Positions 16,114 through 24,643 of a stretch of DNA of 45,681 bases are shown in pieces. The DNA lies in the NCBI GenBank assembly GCA_020354125.1, contig CP070643.1:1528174-1573854 (forward strand), written 5' to 3'. Position numbers and translations under genes: made by a program. The notes below the pieces were generated by a model. It saw nothing but the letters and a program-made list of their open reading frames with translations. It was not told where the DNA came from and did not search any database. Numbering within the stretch: position 1 is the stretch's first letter; each line of letters begins with the position of its first letter. This DNA is from Betaproteobacteria bacterium (GTDB lineage Bacteria; Pseudomonadota; Gammaproteobacteria; Burkholderiales; Eutrophovitaceae).

Positions 16114-16148
16114 GGAAAAAAGAACGGGGCGCAACGCGCCCCGTTCTT
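16114..16148 (-). terminator. strong rho-independent terminator after dctM
   Basis: A 12-bp perfect stem, AAGAACGGGGCG at 16120-16131 pairing with CGCCCCGTTCTT at 16137-16148, has a 5-base loop. Read on the minus strand it is followed by a run of T (the A-run at 16116-16121 overlaps the stem base). It lies about 20 bases beyond the dctM stop. Confidence 0.9.
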
Positions 16149-16170
16149 CTGTAACGTCAAAAGGCCTGCG

Positions 16171-17556
16171 TCAATAGAGGAAGCCTGACACGCGCGGCAA
16201 CCAAAGCGCCAGCTGTGGGAACATCAGAATCAGTATCAGGCCGACGAGCTGCAATACGACGAACGGGATAATGCCACGGTAGATGTGCGCCATGTTGATT
16301 GATGGCGGCACGGTGCCCTTCATATAAAACAGCGTAAAGCCGAAAGGCGGTGTCAGGAACGAGGTCTGCAGATTAACCGACAGCATGACGACAAACCAGG
16401 TGAGGAACAGGATCGGCGCACCCTCGCCAATATGCGGGCCGAAGTCGACCGCCTGCAGAATTGGCGCAAACACCGGCAGCACGATCAAGGTGATCTCGAT
16501 CCAGTCAAAGAAGAAACCGAGAATGAAAGTCAGAATCAGCATGAAGGCGAGGATTTCCCAACCGGTATTGATGCCGATATGGTCGAGCAGCTCGATAATG
16601 ATGTCATCGCCGCCGAGCGAGCGGAACACGTACGAAAACAGCTGAGCACCGAAGAAGATAAAGAACACCATGCCGTTGGTAAGCCCGGCGCGCTCGATCA
16701 CCTCCCTCAGCGTTTTCATGTTCAGACGCCCGTTCACGCGTGCCAGGAACAACGCGCCGATGCAACCGACCCCGGCGGCCTCGGTCGGCGTGGCAAAGCC
16801 ACCGAAGATTGATCCGAGCACCAACACGATCAGCAGGACCGGCGGAAAGAAACTCTTGCCGATCAATGCCCATAACTCGCCTTGCGTCTTTGGGCCAACA
16901 TCTGCAGGAAGTGGCGGTGCGCGCTCAGGCCGTGCGAAGCTGGCGATGCCGATATAGAGCAGATACAAACCGGCCAGCACAAGACCCGGGAACACTGCGG
17001 CGGCAAACAACGCGCCCACGGAAACCGACAACAAGTCGCCCATGATCACCAGCATGATCGACGGCGGCACCAGTATCCCCAGTGTTCCGGCCGAAGCAAT
17101 GGTGCCAACCGCGAGCTGTTTTTGATAGCCACGTTCGAGCATCGACGGCAAAGCGATCATGGTCAGCATCACCACCGAGGCCCCGACGATCCCGGTAGTT
17201 GCCGCCATGATGGTGCCCATCAGGGTCACAGACATTGCCAACCCGCCAGGCACGCGACGCGTGATGACCTGCAGGCAGTGCAGCAGATCATTGGCGACGC
17301 CGCTGCGCTCTAACATGGTGCCCATGAAAATAAACATCGGCACCGCTACCAGGACCGGGTTCGAAGCGGCAGTACCCCACACTCGCGGCAACAGATTGAA
17401 AAACTGGATCGGTTGAAACACGTCCAGCAGAATCCCGATGTAACCAAACAATATAGCGATGCCACCGAGAACGAACGCAACCGGGTAGCCGCTGAACAGC
17501 GACACCGCAAGAACGGCAAACAGGATCAGCGAGAGATAATGTGTAATCCAGCTCAT
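16171..17556 (-). CDS. dctM: TRAP transporter large permease, DctM family
   Basis: A highly hydrophobic protein of 461 residues. Seen: VPMFIFMGTMLERSGVANDLL, MGTIMAATTGIVGASVVML, IASAGTLGILVPPSIMLVIMGD and FGGFATPTEAAGVGCIGALFLA, all standard DctM motifs, with about a dozen membrane spans. Family knowledge: DctM carries the sodium-coupled transport path and works with DctQ and a DctP receptor. The ATG at 17556 overlaps the dctQ stop as ATGA. The C-terminal half keeps FFDWIEITLIVLP and TSFLTPPFGFTLFYMKG, as in group members for organic acids. Confidence 0.96.
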   Translation of the reverse strand: MSWITHYLSLILFAVLAVSLFSGYPVAFVLGGIAILFGYIGILLDVFQPIQFFNLLPRVWGTAASNPVLVAVPMFIFMGTMLERSGVANDLLHCLQVITRRVPGGLAMSVTLMGTIMAATTGIVGASVVMLTMIALPSMLERGYQKQLAVGTIASAGTLGILVPPSIMLVIMGDLLSVSVGALFAAAVFPGLVLAGLYLLYIGIASFARPERAPPLPADVGPKTQGELWALIGKSFFPPVLLIVLVLGSIFGGFATPTEAAGVGCIGALFLARVNGRLNMKTLREVIERAGLTNGMVFFIFFGAQLFSYVFRSLGGDDIIIELLDHIGINTGWEILAFMLILTFILGFFFDWIEITLIVLPVFAPILQAVDFGPHIGEGAPILFLTWFVVMLSVNLQTSFLTPPFGFTLFYMKGTVPPSINMAHIYRGIIPFVVLQLVGLILILMFPQLALWLPRVSGFLY

Positions 17557-18131
17557 GCCGTCGCTCCGTGATGATCCTTGATAACAGCGACGTTCGCTTT
17601 GGCCTTGAGTTCTTCGGGGCCCCACATGTAGATGATGGTGCGGAACAGAACCGAGATCACCCCCGCCAGCAGCATGATCAAACCAATCGTGATGAAACCT
17701 TTTGGTATCCAGCGCCAGGGAAGACCATTGGACGACGGCGAGCCTTCGTTATCGACCCAGGCGACCCAGGTGAAATCGGCACTGAAGTAAATGGCGAGCA
17801 GACAGTACGGTATGGCCATTATCACGCAACCGAGGAACTCAGCCCAAACATGCGTCTTCGGTGCGGCATTGATAAATGCAATATCAATCCGCACGTGGGC
17901 GTTCTTGACGTAGGCAGTACCGAGCCAGAAGCTGAACAACGCCGTGTGCATATGCCACTCAAGTTCTTGCAGGCGGGTCGACCCCATTCCCGGTATCTGG
18001 TACCCAAGCTTGCGCGACAAAACGTCGAACGCGATAACCACCGTACAAGCGACAAAGAGCCAGCCCACGGCCATCGATATGCGGTAGAGCACGGCGTCTA
18101 TAGCTTCGCTCGTTTTTAGCATTCCTTCCAT
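17553..18131 (-). CDS. dctQ: TRAP transporter small permease, DctQ family
   Basis: A membrane protein of 192 residues with four spans. Seen: ISMAVGWLFVACTVVIAFDVLSRKLG (span 1), ELEWHMHTALFSFWLGTAYVKNAHVRIDI (the conserved E-W-H and R-I-D around span 2), and two later spans (about 94-112 and 145-165). Family knowledge: DctQ pairs with DctM in the inner membrane. GAGGGG lies just before the ATG at 18131. It ends inside dctM and follows the first binding-protein gene with a 77-base gap that contains a hairpin. Confidence 0.94.
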   Translation of the reverse strand: MEGMLKTSEAIDAVLYRISMAVGWLFVACTVVIAFDVLSRKLGYQIPGMGSTRLQELEWHMHTALFSFWLGTAYVKNAHVRIDIAFINAAPKTHVWAEFLGCVIMAIPYCLLAIYFSADFTWVAWVDNEGSPSSNGLPWRWIPKGFITIGLIMLLAGVISVLFRTIIYMWGPEELKAKANVAVIKDHHGATA

Positions 18132-18161
18132 GCTTTCCCCTCAGCCCCGTAACGCAAACGA

Positions 18162-18187
18162 AGAGCGGACAGGAAGATGCCCGCTCT
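18162..18187 (-). promoter_or_regulatory. intercistronic hairpin between TRAP receptor 1 and dctQ
   Basis: AGAGCGG (18162-18168) pairs with CCGCTCT (18181-18187) around a 12-base loop. There is no T-run after it on the minus strand. In binding-protein operons such structures often stabilise the upstream message and lower permease expression; that role is inferred here. Confidence 0.45.
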
Positions 18188-18208
18188 CAAATAACATGTC
18201 CGTCGAAT

Positions 18209-19315
18209 CTATCTCTTCAGATAGCCGTTCTGGCCCCACAACTCGAAATCCTTGCGGAACTTCGAGTACGAGGCGTAGATTTTCTTGAAATTGGCGTTTC
18301 TGTCTGACTCTTCTGCGATAACTTCCTGCCAGGCCTTCTCATAGGCATCGAGAAACTCTTGTGGCCAGTACTTGATCTTCACATCATTGTTGTCACGCAT
18401 CCGCTGCATTGCCGGTGACTGCGACGACTCGCCGTATGCCAGGGTGTGGCGAATCATTTCGCCGCAGGTGGTTTCAATCATTGCCTGGTGCTGGTCGGAC
18501 AAACCGTTCCAAATATCCAGGTTAACAAACAGGCCCGAAATCGACGACGGTTGATGCCACCCCGGGAAGTAGTAGTACTTGGCGACCTGGTAGAACCCGA
18601 AGCCTTCGTCCACTACAGGGCTGGCGAACTCGGTGGCGTCAATTGTGCCGAGTTGCAGCGCCTGGAAAATATCGCCGCCGGCGAGCAACTGGGTTGCAAC
18701 TCCCAACTTGTCGAGAACACGTGCACCGAGGCCGAAGAAGCGAATCTTCATGCCTTTGAGGTCGTCAATCGACGTGATCTCCTTGCGGAACCAGCCGGAA
18801 GCCTCTGGTGACAGGATGAGACAAGGGACGAACTTGACATTCTGCTCGGCGAACATTTCGTCGGCGAGTTCGAGTCCGCCGCCGTGATACATCCACGCCA
18901 AATACTCCGGCGCGTCCGGGCCGAACGGTACTGCGGTGAAGAAGTTGAAAGCCATGTCGGTACCGGCAAGGTAGCCCGCAGTCGACCAGGCCGCTTCGAT
19001 AGAACCCTTGGAGACGGATTGGATCGCCTCGAGCGCCGGAACCAGGGCGCCCGGCTCGAACATTTTCAACTCGATAGTTCCGGCGGAAACGCGATCGATC
19101 TTTTCAGACAATGTAACCGCGGCTTCACCGAGCAAAGGAAGCGACATCGGAAACGCCGAGGCTACCTTCATCGACACTTTTTGAGCCGCTGGCGCTGCCG
19201 GCCCGGCGTCCGAAGAAGCCGCCTGTTGCCCATTGCCGCCATCACCACACCCGGCAGCCATGACCAGCGCAGCGATGCACGCGGCGACCGCCGATCGTTC
19301 GACAAACTTTTTCAT
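18209..19315 (-). CDS. dctP: TRAP substrate-binding lipoprotein, TakP-like, copy 1
   Basis: A protein of 368 residues. Seen: lipobox AAGC with Cys 23, a Gln/Ala/Ser/Pro-rich linker to about residue 45, then MKVASAFPMSLPLLGEAA, GALVPALEAIQ, EASGWFRKEI (Arg 177), LKGMKIRFFGLGARVLDKLG (Arg 192), LAGGDIFQALQLGTIDATEF and FYQVAKYYYFPGWHQPSS. The pattern matches the TakP group of DctP receptors, which bind alpha-keto or hydroxy acids; the two arginines are the usual carboxylate contacts. It lies nearest the permeases and belongs to subgroup 1-2-3 (AAWSTAGYLAG, LAGGDIF). Most Gram-negative TRAP receptors are soluble, so lipid anchoring is unusual. Confidence 0.93.
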   Translation of the reverse strand: MKKFVERSAVAACIAALVMAAGCGDGGNGQQAASSDAGPAAPAAQKVSMKVASAFPMSLPLLGEAAVTLSEKIDRVSAGTIELKMFEPGALVPALEAIQSVSKGSIEAAWSTAGYLAGTDMAFNFFTAVPFGPDAPEYLAWMYHGGGLELADEMFAEQNVKFVPCLILSPEASGWFRKEITSIDDLKGMKIRFFGLGARVLDKLGVATQLLAGGDIFQALQLGTIDATEFASPVVDEGFGFYQVAKYYYFPGWHQPSSISGLFVNLDIWNGLSDQHQAMIETTCGEMIRHTLAYGESSQSPAMQRMRDNNDVKIKYWPQEFLDAYEKAWQEVIAEESDRNANFKKIYASYSKFRKDFELWGQNGYLKR

Positions 19316-19456
19316 TTTCTCCTCCTCGCAGACGTTCCGTCTGTCTTTTGTTCTCGTACGCTGGCGCGAAGCCGAATCTCGTCACATAGCATGACAGCCT
19401 GCTAGGTCCATCTTTCGATGAGAACCACGCGAGACAAAGCGCACTCCGTAAGGCTG

Positions 19457-19468
19457 AACCCTACCATG
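19457..19468 (-). promoter_or_regulatory. conserved motif upstream of TRAP receptor 1
   Basis: On the minus strand this reads CATGGTAGGGTT. The same CATGnTAGGGTT appears upstream of copies 3, 4 and 5 at 134-145 bases from each start; here the distance is 142. TGnTAGGGT could be an extended -10 (TG, then T-A---T). No firm -35 is seen. Confidence 0.5.
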
Positions 19469-19534
19469 AGCACAAGCCCCGTGCCACAAAGTGGTTTTTT
19501 GGATGGGGGGAGCGGGCGCCCCCCCGGTTTGCCG

Positions 19535-20641
19535 TTATCTCTTCAGATAACCATTTTGGCCCCACAACTTGAATTCCTCGCGGAACTTCGAGTAGGAGGC
19601 GTAGATTCTCTTGAAATTGGCGTTCCGTTCAGATTCTTCTGCAATCACTTCCTGCCAGGCCTTCTCGTAGGCCTCGAGGAATTCGGGCGGCCAGTACCTG
19701 ATCTTCACATCGTGCTTGTCCTGCATGCGCCGCATTGCCGGCGATTGCATCGCTTCACCCCGAGCCAGCACGTGGCGAACCATGTCCCCGCAGGTCACCT
19801 CGATGATCGCCTGGTGCTGATCGGACAGGCCGTTCCATAAATCCAGGTTGATAAACAGCCCGAGAATCGATGACGGCTGGTGCCATCCGGGGAAGTAGTA
19901 GTACTTGGCGACCTGATAGAAGCCGAAGCTTTCGTCCACAACGGGATTGGCGAACTCCGTAGAGTCAATAGTACCGAGTTGCAGCGCCTGGAAAATATCG
20001 CCGCCGGCAAGCAGTTGCGTTGCAACTCCCAACTTGTCCAGAACCCGCGCACCGAGACCAAAGAAGCGCATTTTCATGCCCCTGAGATCGTCCAGCGACG
20101 TGATCTCCTTACGGAACCAGCCGGAAGCCTCTGGCGCAATGATGGTGCACGGAATGAATTTGACGTTCTGCTCAATGAACATCTCATCGGCAAGTTCCAG
20201 ACCGCCTCCGTGATACATCCACGCCAGATACTCCGGCGCGTCCGGACCGAACGGCACTGCGGTGAAGAAGTTGAAGGCCATGTCGGTACCGGCAAGATAT
20301 CCGGCGGTTGACCAGGCCGCGTCGATCGATCCTTTTGAAGTTGCCTGGATCGCCTCGAGCGCCGGAACCAGAGCGCCCGGTTCGAATAACCTGAATTCGA
20401 GGCTACCGCCCGACACACGCTGGATCTTTTCAGTGTAGGTGACGGCACCCTCGCCAAGCAGGGCCAGCGAAGTGGGAAATGCCATTCCCATCTTTAGCGT
20501 CACTTTCTCGGCGGCCGGCGCCGCCGGCCCAGCATCCGAAGATGGCGCCTGTTGCCCATTGCCACCATCACCGCAGCCGGCCGCCATGACCAGCGCGGCC
20601 ATGCACCCGGCGACCACCGTTATTTGGACAAACTTGTTCAT
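19535..20641 (-). CDS. dctP: TRAP substrate-binding lipoprotein, TakP-like, copy 2
   Basis: A protein of 368 residues from the ATG at 20641, next to a GAGGAGGA ribosome-binding site; a longer frame to 20689 is rejected. Seen: Cys 23 in an AAGC lipobox, a short low-complexity linker, EASGWFRKEI and the LAGGDIFQALQLGTIDSTEF and FYQVAKYYYFPGWHQPSS blocks. It is closest in sequence to copies 1 and 3. The pocket-adjacent strand reads PCTIIAPEASG where copy 1 has PCLILSPEASG. Only 109 bases separate it from copy 3 upstream and it lacks the CATGnTAGGGTT motif found before the other four, so it is probably read through from copy 3's promoter. Confidence 0.93.
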   Translation of the reverse strand: MNKFVQITVVAGCMAALVMAAGCGDGGNGQQAPSSDAGPAAPAAEKVTLKMGMAFPTSLALLGEGAVTYTEKIQRVSGGSLEFRLFEPGALVPALEAIQATSKGSIDAAWSTAGYLAGTDMAFNFFTAVPFGPDAPEYLAWMYHGGGLELADEMFIEQNVKFIPCTIIAPEASGWFRKEITSLDDLRGMKMRFFGLGARVLDKLGVATQLLAGGDIFQALQLGTIDSTEFANPVVDESFGFYQVAKYYYFPGWHQPSSILGLFINLDLWNGLSDQHQAIIEVTCGDMVRHVLARGEAMQSPAMRRMQDKHDVKIRYWPPEFLEAYEKAWQEVIAEESERNANFKRIYASYSKFREEFKLWGQNGYLKR

Positions 20642-20750
20642 TTTCTCCTCCTCGCAGACGTTTCGACTATCTTTTGTTCTCGTACCCAAGAGACGCCGAA
20701 CTTCATCACTAAAATTGAGGTGGCGTACGGCACCCCCTCAACGTTCGAGG

Positions 20751-21857
20751 CTATCTCTTCAGGTAACCATTCTCGCCCCACAACCTGAACTCCTCACGAA
20801 ATTGCGAGTAGGAGGCATAGATTTTCTTGAAATTGGCGTTCCGGCCCGATTCTTCTGCAATGACTTCCTGCCAGGCCTTCTTGTAAGCCTCGAGGAATTC
20901 AGGCGGCCAGTACATGATCTTCACGCCGTGCTTGTCCTGCATGCGGTGCATTGCCGGTGCTTGCATCGCTTCGCCGCGCGCCAGGACGTGGCGAATCTGG
21001 TCGCCGCAGGTCACCTCAATGATCGCCTGGTGCTGATCGGACAAGCCGTTCCATAGCTCCAGGTTGATAAACAGCCCGAGAATCGACGACGGCTGGTGCC
21101 ACCCCGGAAAGTAGTAGTACTTGGCAACCTGATAGAAGCCGAAGCTCTCGTCCATGACTGGCATCGCGAACTCGGTCGAGTCGATGGTGCCCAGTTGCAA
21201 CGCCTGGAAAATATCGCCACCAGCCAGCAGCTGCGTTGCGACTCCCATCTTGTCCATAACCCGTGCACCGAGACCGAAGAAACGCATCTTCATGCCTTTG
21301 AGATCATCCAGCGTCTTGATCTCGTCGCGGAACCAACCCGACGCCTCCGGTGGCGTAATGGAACACGGAATGTATTTGAGGTTGTGTTCCGCGAACATTT
21401 CCTCGGCAAGCGCCAGACCGCCCCCGTGGTACATCCATGCCAGATATTCCGGCGCGTCCGGGCCAAACGGCACCGCTGTGAAGAAGTTGAAGGCCATGTC
21501 GGTACCGGCGAGATAGCCAGCCGTCGACCAGGCGGCATCGATAGAACCTTTGGACACGGCCTGGATCGCTTCGAGCGCCGGAACCAGAGCACCGGGCTCG
21601 AACACTCTCAGTTCCAGCGTACCGCCCGACACACGTTGGATCTTGTCATTGAACTCAATGGCCCCTTCACCAACCAGTGCAAGTGAGGTTGGAAAGGCCG
21701 AAGCCATTTGCAGTGTCACTTTCTGGGCCGCCGGTGCCGCTGGCCCAGAGTCCGAAGAAGCCGCCTGTTGCTGATCACCGCTGTCACCACAACCGGCAAC
21801 GAATAGGAGTGCCGCGACGCATGCGGCAACCGCCGATAGTTCGACAAACTTTTTCAT
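20751..21857 (-). CDS. dctP: TRAP substrate-binding lipoprotein, TakP-like, copy 3
   Basis: A protein of 368 residues from the ATG at 21857 next to a GAGGAGGA ribosome-binding site. Seen: a VAGC lipobox (Cys 23), a linker with QQQAASSDSGPAAPAA, EASGWFRDEIKTLDDLKGMKMRFFGLGARVMDKMG and LAGGDIFQALQLGTIDSTEFAMPVMDESFG. It groups with copies 1 and 2 (STAGYLAGTD, LAGGDIF), with small changes at the hinge (PCSITPPEASG; Asp instead of Lys after GWFR). Family role as for the other copies: a high-affinity receptor for an organic acid that hands it to DctQM. Its own upstream motif is at 21991-22002. Confidence 0.93.
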   Translation of the reverse strand: MKKFVELSAVAACVAALLFVAGCGDSGDQQQAASSDSGPAAPAAQKVTLQMASAFPTSLALVGEGAIEFNDKIQRVSGGTLELRVFEPGALVPALEAIQAVSKGSIDAAWSTAGYLAGTDMAFNFFTAVPFGPDAPEYLAWMYHGGGLALAEEMFAEHNLKYIPCSITPPEASGWFRDEIKTLDDLKGMKMRFFGLGARVMDKMGVATQLLAGGDIFQALQLGTIDSTEFAMPVMDESFGFYQVAKYYYFPGWHQPSSILGLFINLELWNGLSDQHQAIIEVTCGDQIRHVLARGEAMQAPAMHRMQDKHGVKIMYWPPEFLEAYKKAWQEVIAEESGRNANFKKIYASYSQFREEFRLWGENGYLKR

Positions 21858-21990
21858 GTCCTCCTCCTCGCAGGCGTGGCGTCTGTGTTTTGTTCCCCTA
21901 GCCGATCGCAACGCCGAATCTGGTCACGACAAGTGACGGCTCGCCGCGACCATTTCTCGATGTGAAGTGCTGGGCCGTAAGGTACATTAG

Positions 21991-22002
21991 AACCCTAGCA
22001 TG
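21991..22002 (-). promoter_or_regulatory. conserved motif upstream of TRAP receptor 3
   Basis: On the minus strand this reads CATGCTAGGGTT, 134 bases from the start of copy 3. Beyond the core, a GCTCATG extension and a GTGGC block about 20 bases further upstream are shared with the copy-1 site; copy 4 has GGC there. Confidence 0.5.
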
Positions 22003-22072
22003 AGCGTGTGCGCCCCGCCACAAGATGGGCGTACGCACAGTGGCCGCGACCGCCCCACCGCTCTGTTTCAAA

Positions 22073-23176
22073 CTATCGTTTTAGATAGCCGTTATCGCCC
22101 CACAACTTGAACTCCTCGCGGAACTTCGAGAAGGAAGCGTAGACTTTCCTGAAGTTGGCGTTGTTTTTCGATTCTTCTTCGACTACTTCATTCCAGGCTT
22201 TCTCGTAAGCTTCGAGGAACTCGGGTGGCCAGTACATGATATTGACACCATGCTGGTCACGCATGCGTCGCATCGCGGGTGCCTGTGTTGCTTCACCTCT
22301 GGCCAGCATGTCGCGGATCATATCGCCACAAGTTATTTCAATAACGGCTTTATGGTGGTCCGATAGCCCATTCCACACATCCATATTGATGAAAACATCA
22401 CCAAGGGAGGAAGGCTGGTGCCAACCCGGGAAGTAGTAGTACTTGGCAACCTGGTAGAAGCCGAAGCTCTCGTCACTGGATGGCATGGAGAACTCGGTGG
22501 CGTCAATGGTGCCGAGCTGCAACGACTGGAAGATATCTCCCGGGGCGAGCAACTGGGTCGATACGCCGAGCTTGTCCATGACCCTCGCGCCAAGGCCGAA
22601 GAAACGCATCTTGATGCCCCTGAGGTCATCCAGCGACTTGATTTCCTGACGGAACCAGCCGGACGCTTCCGGCGGAATCATTGAGCATGGGATCGCCTTC
22701 ACGTTGTGCTCGCCGAACATCTCGTCGGAAAGTTCAAGACCACCACCGTAATAGAGCCAAGCGAGAAACTCGGGCGCATTGGCACCAAATGGAACCGTGG
22801 AGAAGAAGCTGAATGCCATGTCGGTACCGGCGAAGAAACCCGGGCTCGACCAGGCGGTCTGCACAGAACCCTTCGAAACCGCGGGAATCGCCTCGAGTCC
22901 CGGCACCAGTGCCCCTGGCTCGAAGACCCTGATCTCCAGTGTGCCGCCGGATACCCGCTTGACGTTCTCCGCGAACTTCAGCGCACTGTCGCCGAGGAGT
23001 TCCAGCGAGCTGGGAAACACGCTGGTCATCTGCAGCGTGACTTTCTCAGTCGTGGGCGCCGTTGCGTCGCCCGAAACAGATGCCTGTTGTTGGTTATCGC
23101 CGTTACCACACCCCGATGCGAACAACAGTGCGGCGATGCACAAGGCAGCCGCCGATTCTTCAACAAAGCGTCTCAT
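22073..23176 (-). CDS. dctP: TRAP substrate-binding lipoprotein, TakP-like, copy 4
   Basis: A protein of 367 residues. Seen: an ASGC lipobox (Cys 23), a linker QQQASVSGDATAPTTEK, then SVFPSSLELLGDSALKF, GALVPGLEAIPAVSKGSVQTAWSSPGFFAG, EASGWFRQEI and LAPGDIFQSLQLGTIDATEF. It forms a second subgroup with copy 5 (SSPGFFAG and LAPGDIF against STAGYLAG and LAGGDIF in copies 1-3), and these differences lie in strands near the ligand cleft, so a different acid may be bound. The ribosome-binding site reads GGGAGGAGATC before the ATG at 23176. Confidence 0.93.
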   Translation of the reverse strand: MRRFVEESAAALCIAALLFASGCGNGDNQQQASVSGDATAPTTEKVTLQMTSVFPSSLELLGDSALKFAENVKRVSGGTLEIRVFEPGALVPGLEAIPAVSKGSVQTAWSSPGFFAGTDMAFSFFSTVPFGANAPEFLAWLYYGGGLELSDEMFGEHNVKAIPCSMIPPEASGWFRQEIKSLDDLRGIKMRFFGLGARVMDKLGVSTQLLAPGDIFQSLQLGTIDATEFSMPSSDESFGFYQVAKYYYFPGWHQPSSLGDVFINMDVWNGLSDHHKAVIEITCGDMIRDMLARGEATQAPAMRRMRDQHGVNIMYWPPEFLEAYEKAWNEVVEEESKNNANFRKVYASFSKFREEFKLWGDNGYLKR

Positions 23177-23248
23177 GATCTCCTCCCGGAAGGCGTAATG
23201 CCTTCTCCTGTTTTATGCACCTGTCGTAACGAAGGTGCTTGATTACGA

Positions 23249-23269
23249 AACGTGGCAGACCGCCACGTT
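23249..23269. repeat. perfect inverted repeat in the leader of TRAP receptor 4
   Basis: AACGTGGC (23249-23256) and GCCACGTT (23262-23269) are separated by 5 bases. It lies between the upstream motif (23321-23332) and the gene start (23176), so in RNA it forms an 8-bp hairpin, and in DNA it could be an operator. I see no equivalent in the other four leaders. Confidence 0.6.
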
Positions 23270-23320
23270 CATCAATTGACAGAATGGGCGCAGGGTTCAG
23301 GTGAACACCCCAAGAGACTG

Positions 23321-23332
23321 AACCCTAGCATG
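23321..23332 (-). promoter_or_regulatory. conserved motif upstream of TRAP receptor 4
   Basis: On the minus strand this reads CATGCTAGGGTT, 145 bases from the start of copy 4. It shares GCTCATG with the sites of copies 1 and 3. Confidence 0.5.
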
Positions 23333-23401
23333 AGCGCAAGCACCCCGCCAAAGGGCGCTTTTAAGGACGGGAAACGTGACCGCTCCCCGTCCAGTTCGAA
23401 A

Positions 23402-24508
23402 CTATCTCTTCAGATAACCGTTATCGCCCCACAACTTGAACTCGTCGCGGAATTTCGAATAGGAGGCATAGACCTTCTTGAAGTTGGCGTTGTTTTTCGA
23501 TTCCTCTTCGACCACTTCATTCCAGGCCTTTTCATAAGCTGCGAGCATTTCCGGCGACCAATACCTGATCTTCACGCCGTGCTGATCACGCATGCGTCGC
23601 ATCGCCGGCGCTTGCGATGCCTCACCCCTGGCCAGGATGTTTCTGACCATATCGCCGCAGGTAATCTCGATAACGGCCTTGTGATGGTCAGTCAAGCCGT
23701 TCCATACGTCCATGTTGATGAACAGATCAAGGATGGACGACGGCTGGTGCCAGCCCGGGAAGTAGTAGTACTTGGCGATCTGATAGAAGCCGAAGCTCTC
23801 GTCGTTGGACGGCATAGCGAACTCGGTGGCGTCTATGGTGCCGAGTTGCAGCGCCTGAAAGATGTCACCGGGTGCAAGTAATTGTGTGGCGACGCCCATC
23901 TTGTCCATGACGCGTGCGCCGAGGCCGAAGAAACGCATCTTCATGCCTCTGAGATCATCGACTGAGTTGATTTCCTTGCGGAACCAACCCGACGCTTCCG
24001 GGGGAATAATGCCGCAAGGAATCGCCTTGAGATTGTGCTCGGCAAACATTTCATCGGCCAGTTCCAAGCCACCGCCGTAATACATCCAGGCGAGGAATTC
24101 CGGCGCGTTCGGTCCAAACGGCACAGTGGTAAAGAAGTTGAACGTCATATCGGTGCCGGCGAAGAATCCCGGGCTCGACCACGCAGCCTGGACCGATCCT
24201 TTTGACACCGCAGGTATTGCCTCAAGACCGGGAACCAGCGCGCCCGGTTCATAAACCTTGATTTCGAGCGTCCCGCCGGATACGCGCATGACGTTGCCGG
24301 CGTATTCGTGCGCACTATCGCCGAGCAATTCGAGCGATGACGGAAACACATTGCTCATTTGTAGCGTCACTTTCTGCGCTGCTGGTACCGCGGGTGCATC
24401 CCCCGAGGTCGCCGCCTGTTGCTGCTCGCCGCTGTCACCACAACCGCCGAGCAACGTCAACGCAGCCGCACCGGCCGCGATAATCGATAGTCCGAAAAAG
24501 CGTCTCAT
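23402..24508 (-). CDS. dctP: TRAP substrate-binding lipoprotein, TakP-like, copy 5
   Basis: A protein of 368 residues from the ATG at 24508, next to an AAGGAGGAGATC ribosome-binding site; a longer frame to 24631 is not supported. Seen: an LGGC lipobox (Cys 23), a QQQAATSGDAPAVPAAQK linker, VFPSSLELLGDSAHEY, WSSPGFFAG, EASGWFRKEINSVDDLRGMKMRFFGLG and LAPGDIFQALQLGTIDATEF. It pairs with copy 4. It is the most upstream gene of the array, so serial duplication along the strand would explain why neighbours are most alike. The family role is as in copy 1. Confidence 0.93.
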   Translation of the reverse strand: MRRFFGLSIIAAGAAALTLLGGCGDSGEQQQAATSGDAPAVPAAQKVTLQMSNVFPSSLELLGDSAHEYAGNVMRVSGGTLEIKVYEPGALVPGLEAIPAVSKGSVQAAWSSPGFFAGTDMTFNFFTTVPFGPNAPEFLAWMYYGGGLELADEMFAEHNLKAIPCGIIPPEASGWFRKEINSVDDLRGMKMRFFGLGARVMDKMGVATQLLAPGDIFQALQLGTIDATEFAMPSNDESFGFYQIAKYYYFPGWHQPSSILDLFINMDVWNGLTDHHKAVIEITCGDMVRNILARGEASQAPAMRRMRDQHGVKIRYWSPEMLAAYEKAWNEVVEEESKNNANFKKVYASYSKFRDEFKLWGDNGYLKR

Positions 24509-24643
24509 GATCTCCTCCTTGCAGATTTTGCGTGCTCTTGTTTTGTTGCCGTCAGCTCCGGGAATCCCAACCTGACAAGCACGACCGACAGGGTCACCCT
24601 CCGTGCGGCACAGGTCGCGACTTGCGTGCAACCGCTCAGTACA

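Noticed and set aside
16081..16170. tRNA or small RNA in the gap before the terminator
   Set aside because: No cloverleaf or conserved tRNA bases. The only clear structure is the terminator stem.
19505..19525. G-run/C-run hairpin upstream of TRAP receptor 1 as a terminator
   Set aside because: On the minus strand it is followed by an A-run, not a T-run. It may be a pause or nothing.
23333..23360. A sigma-54-like GG-N10-GC pattern upstream of TRAP receptor 4
   Set aside because: The pattern fits only this copy; the aligned positions in copies 1, 3 and 5 lose the GC or GG, whereas the TAGGGTT box is shared by all four.
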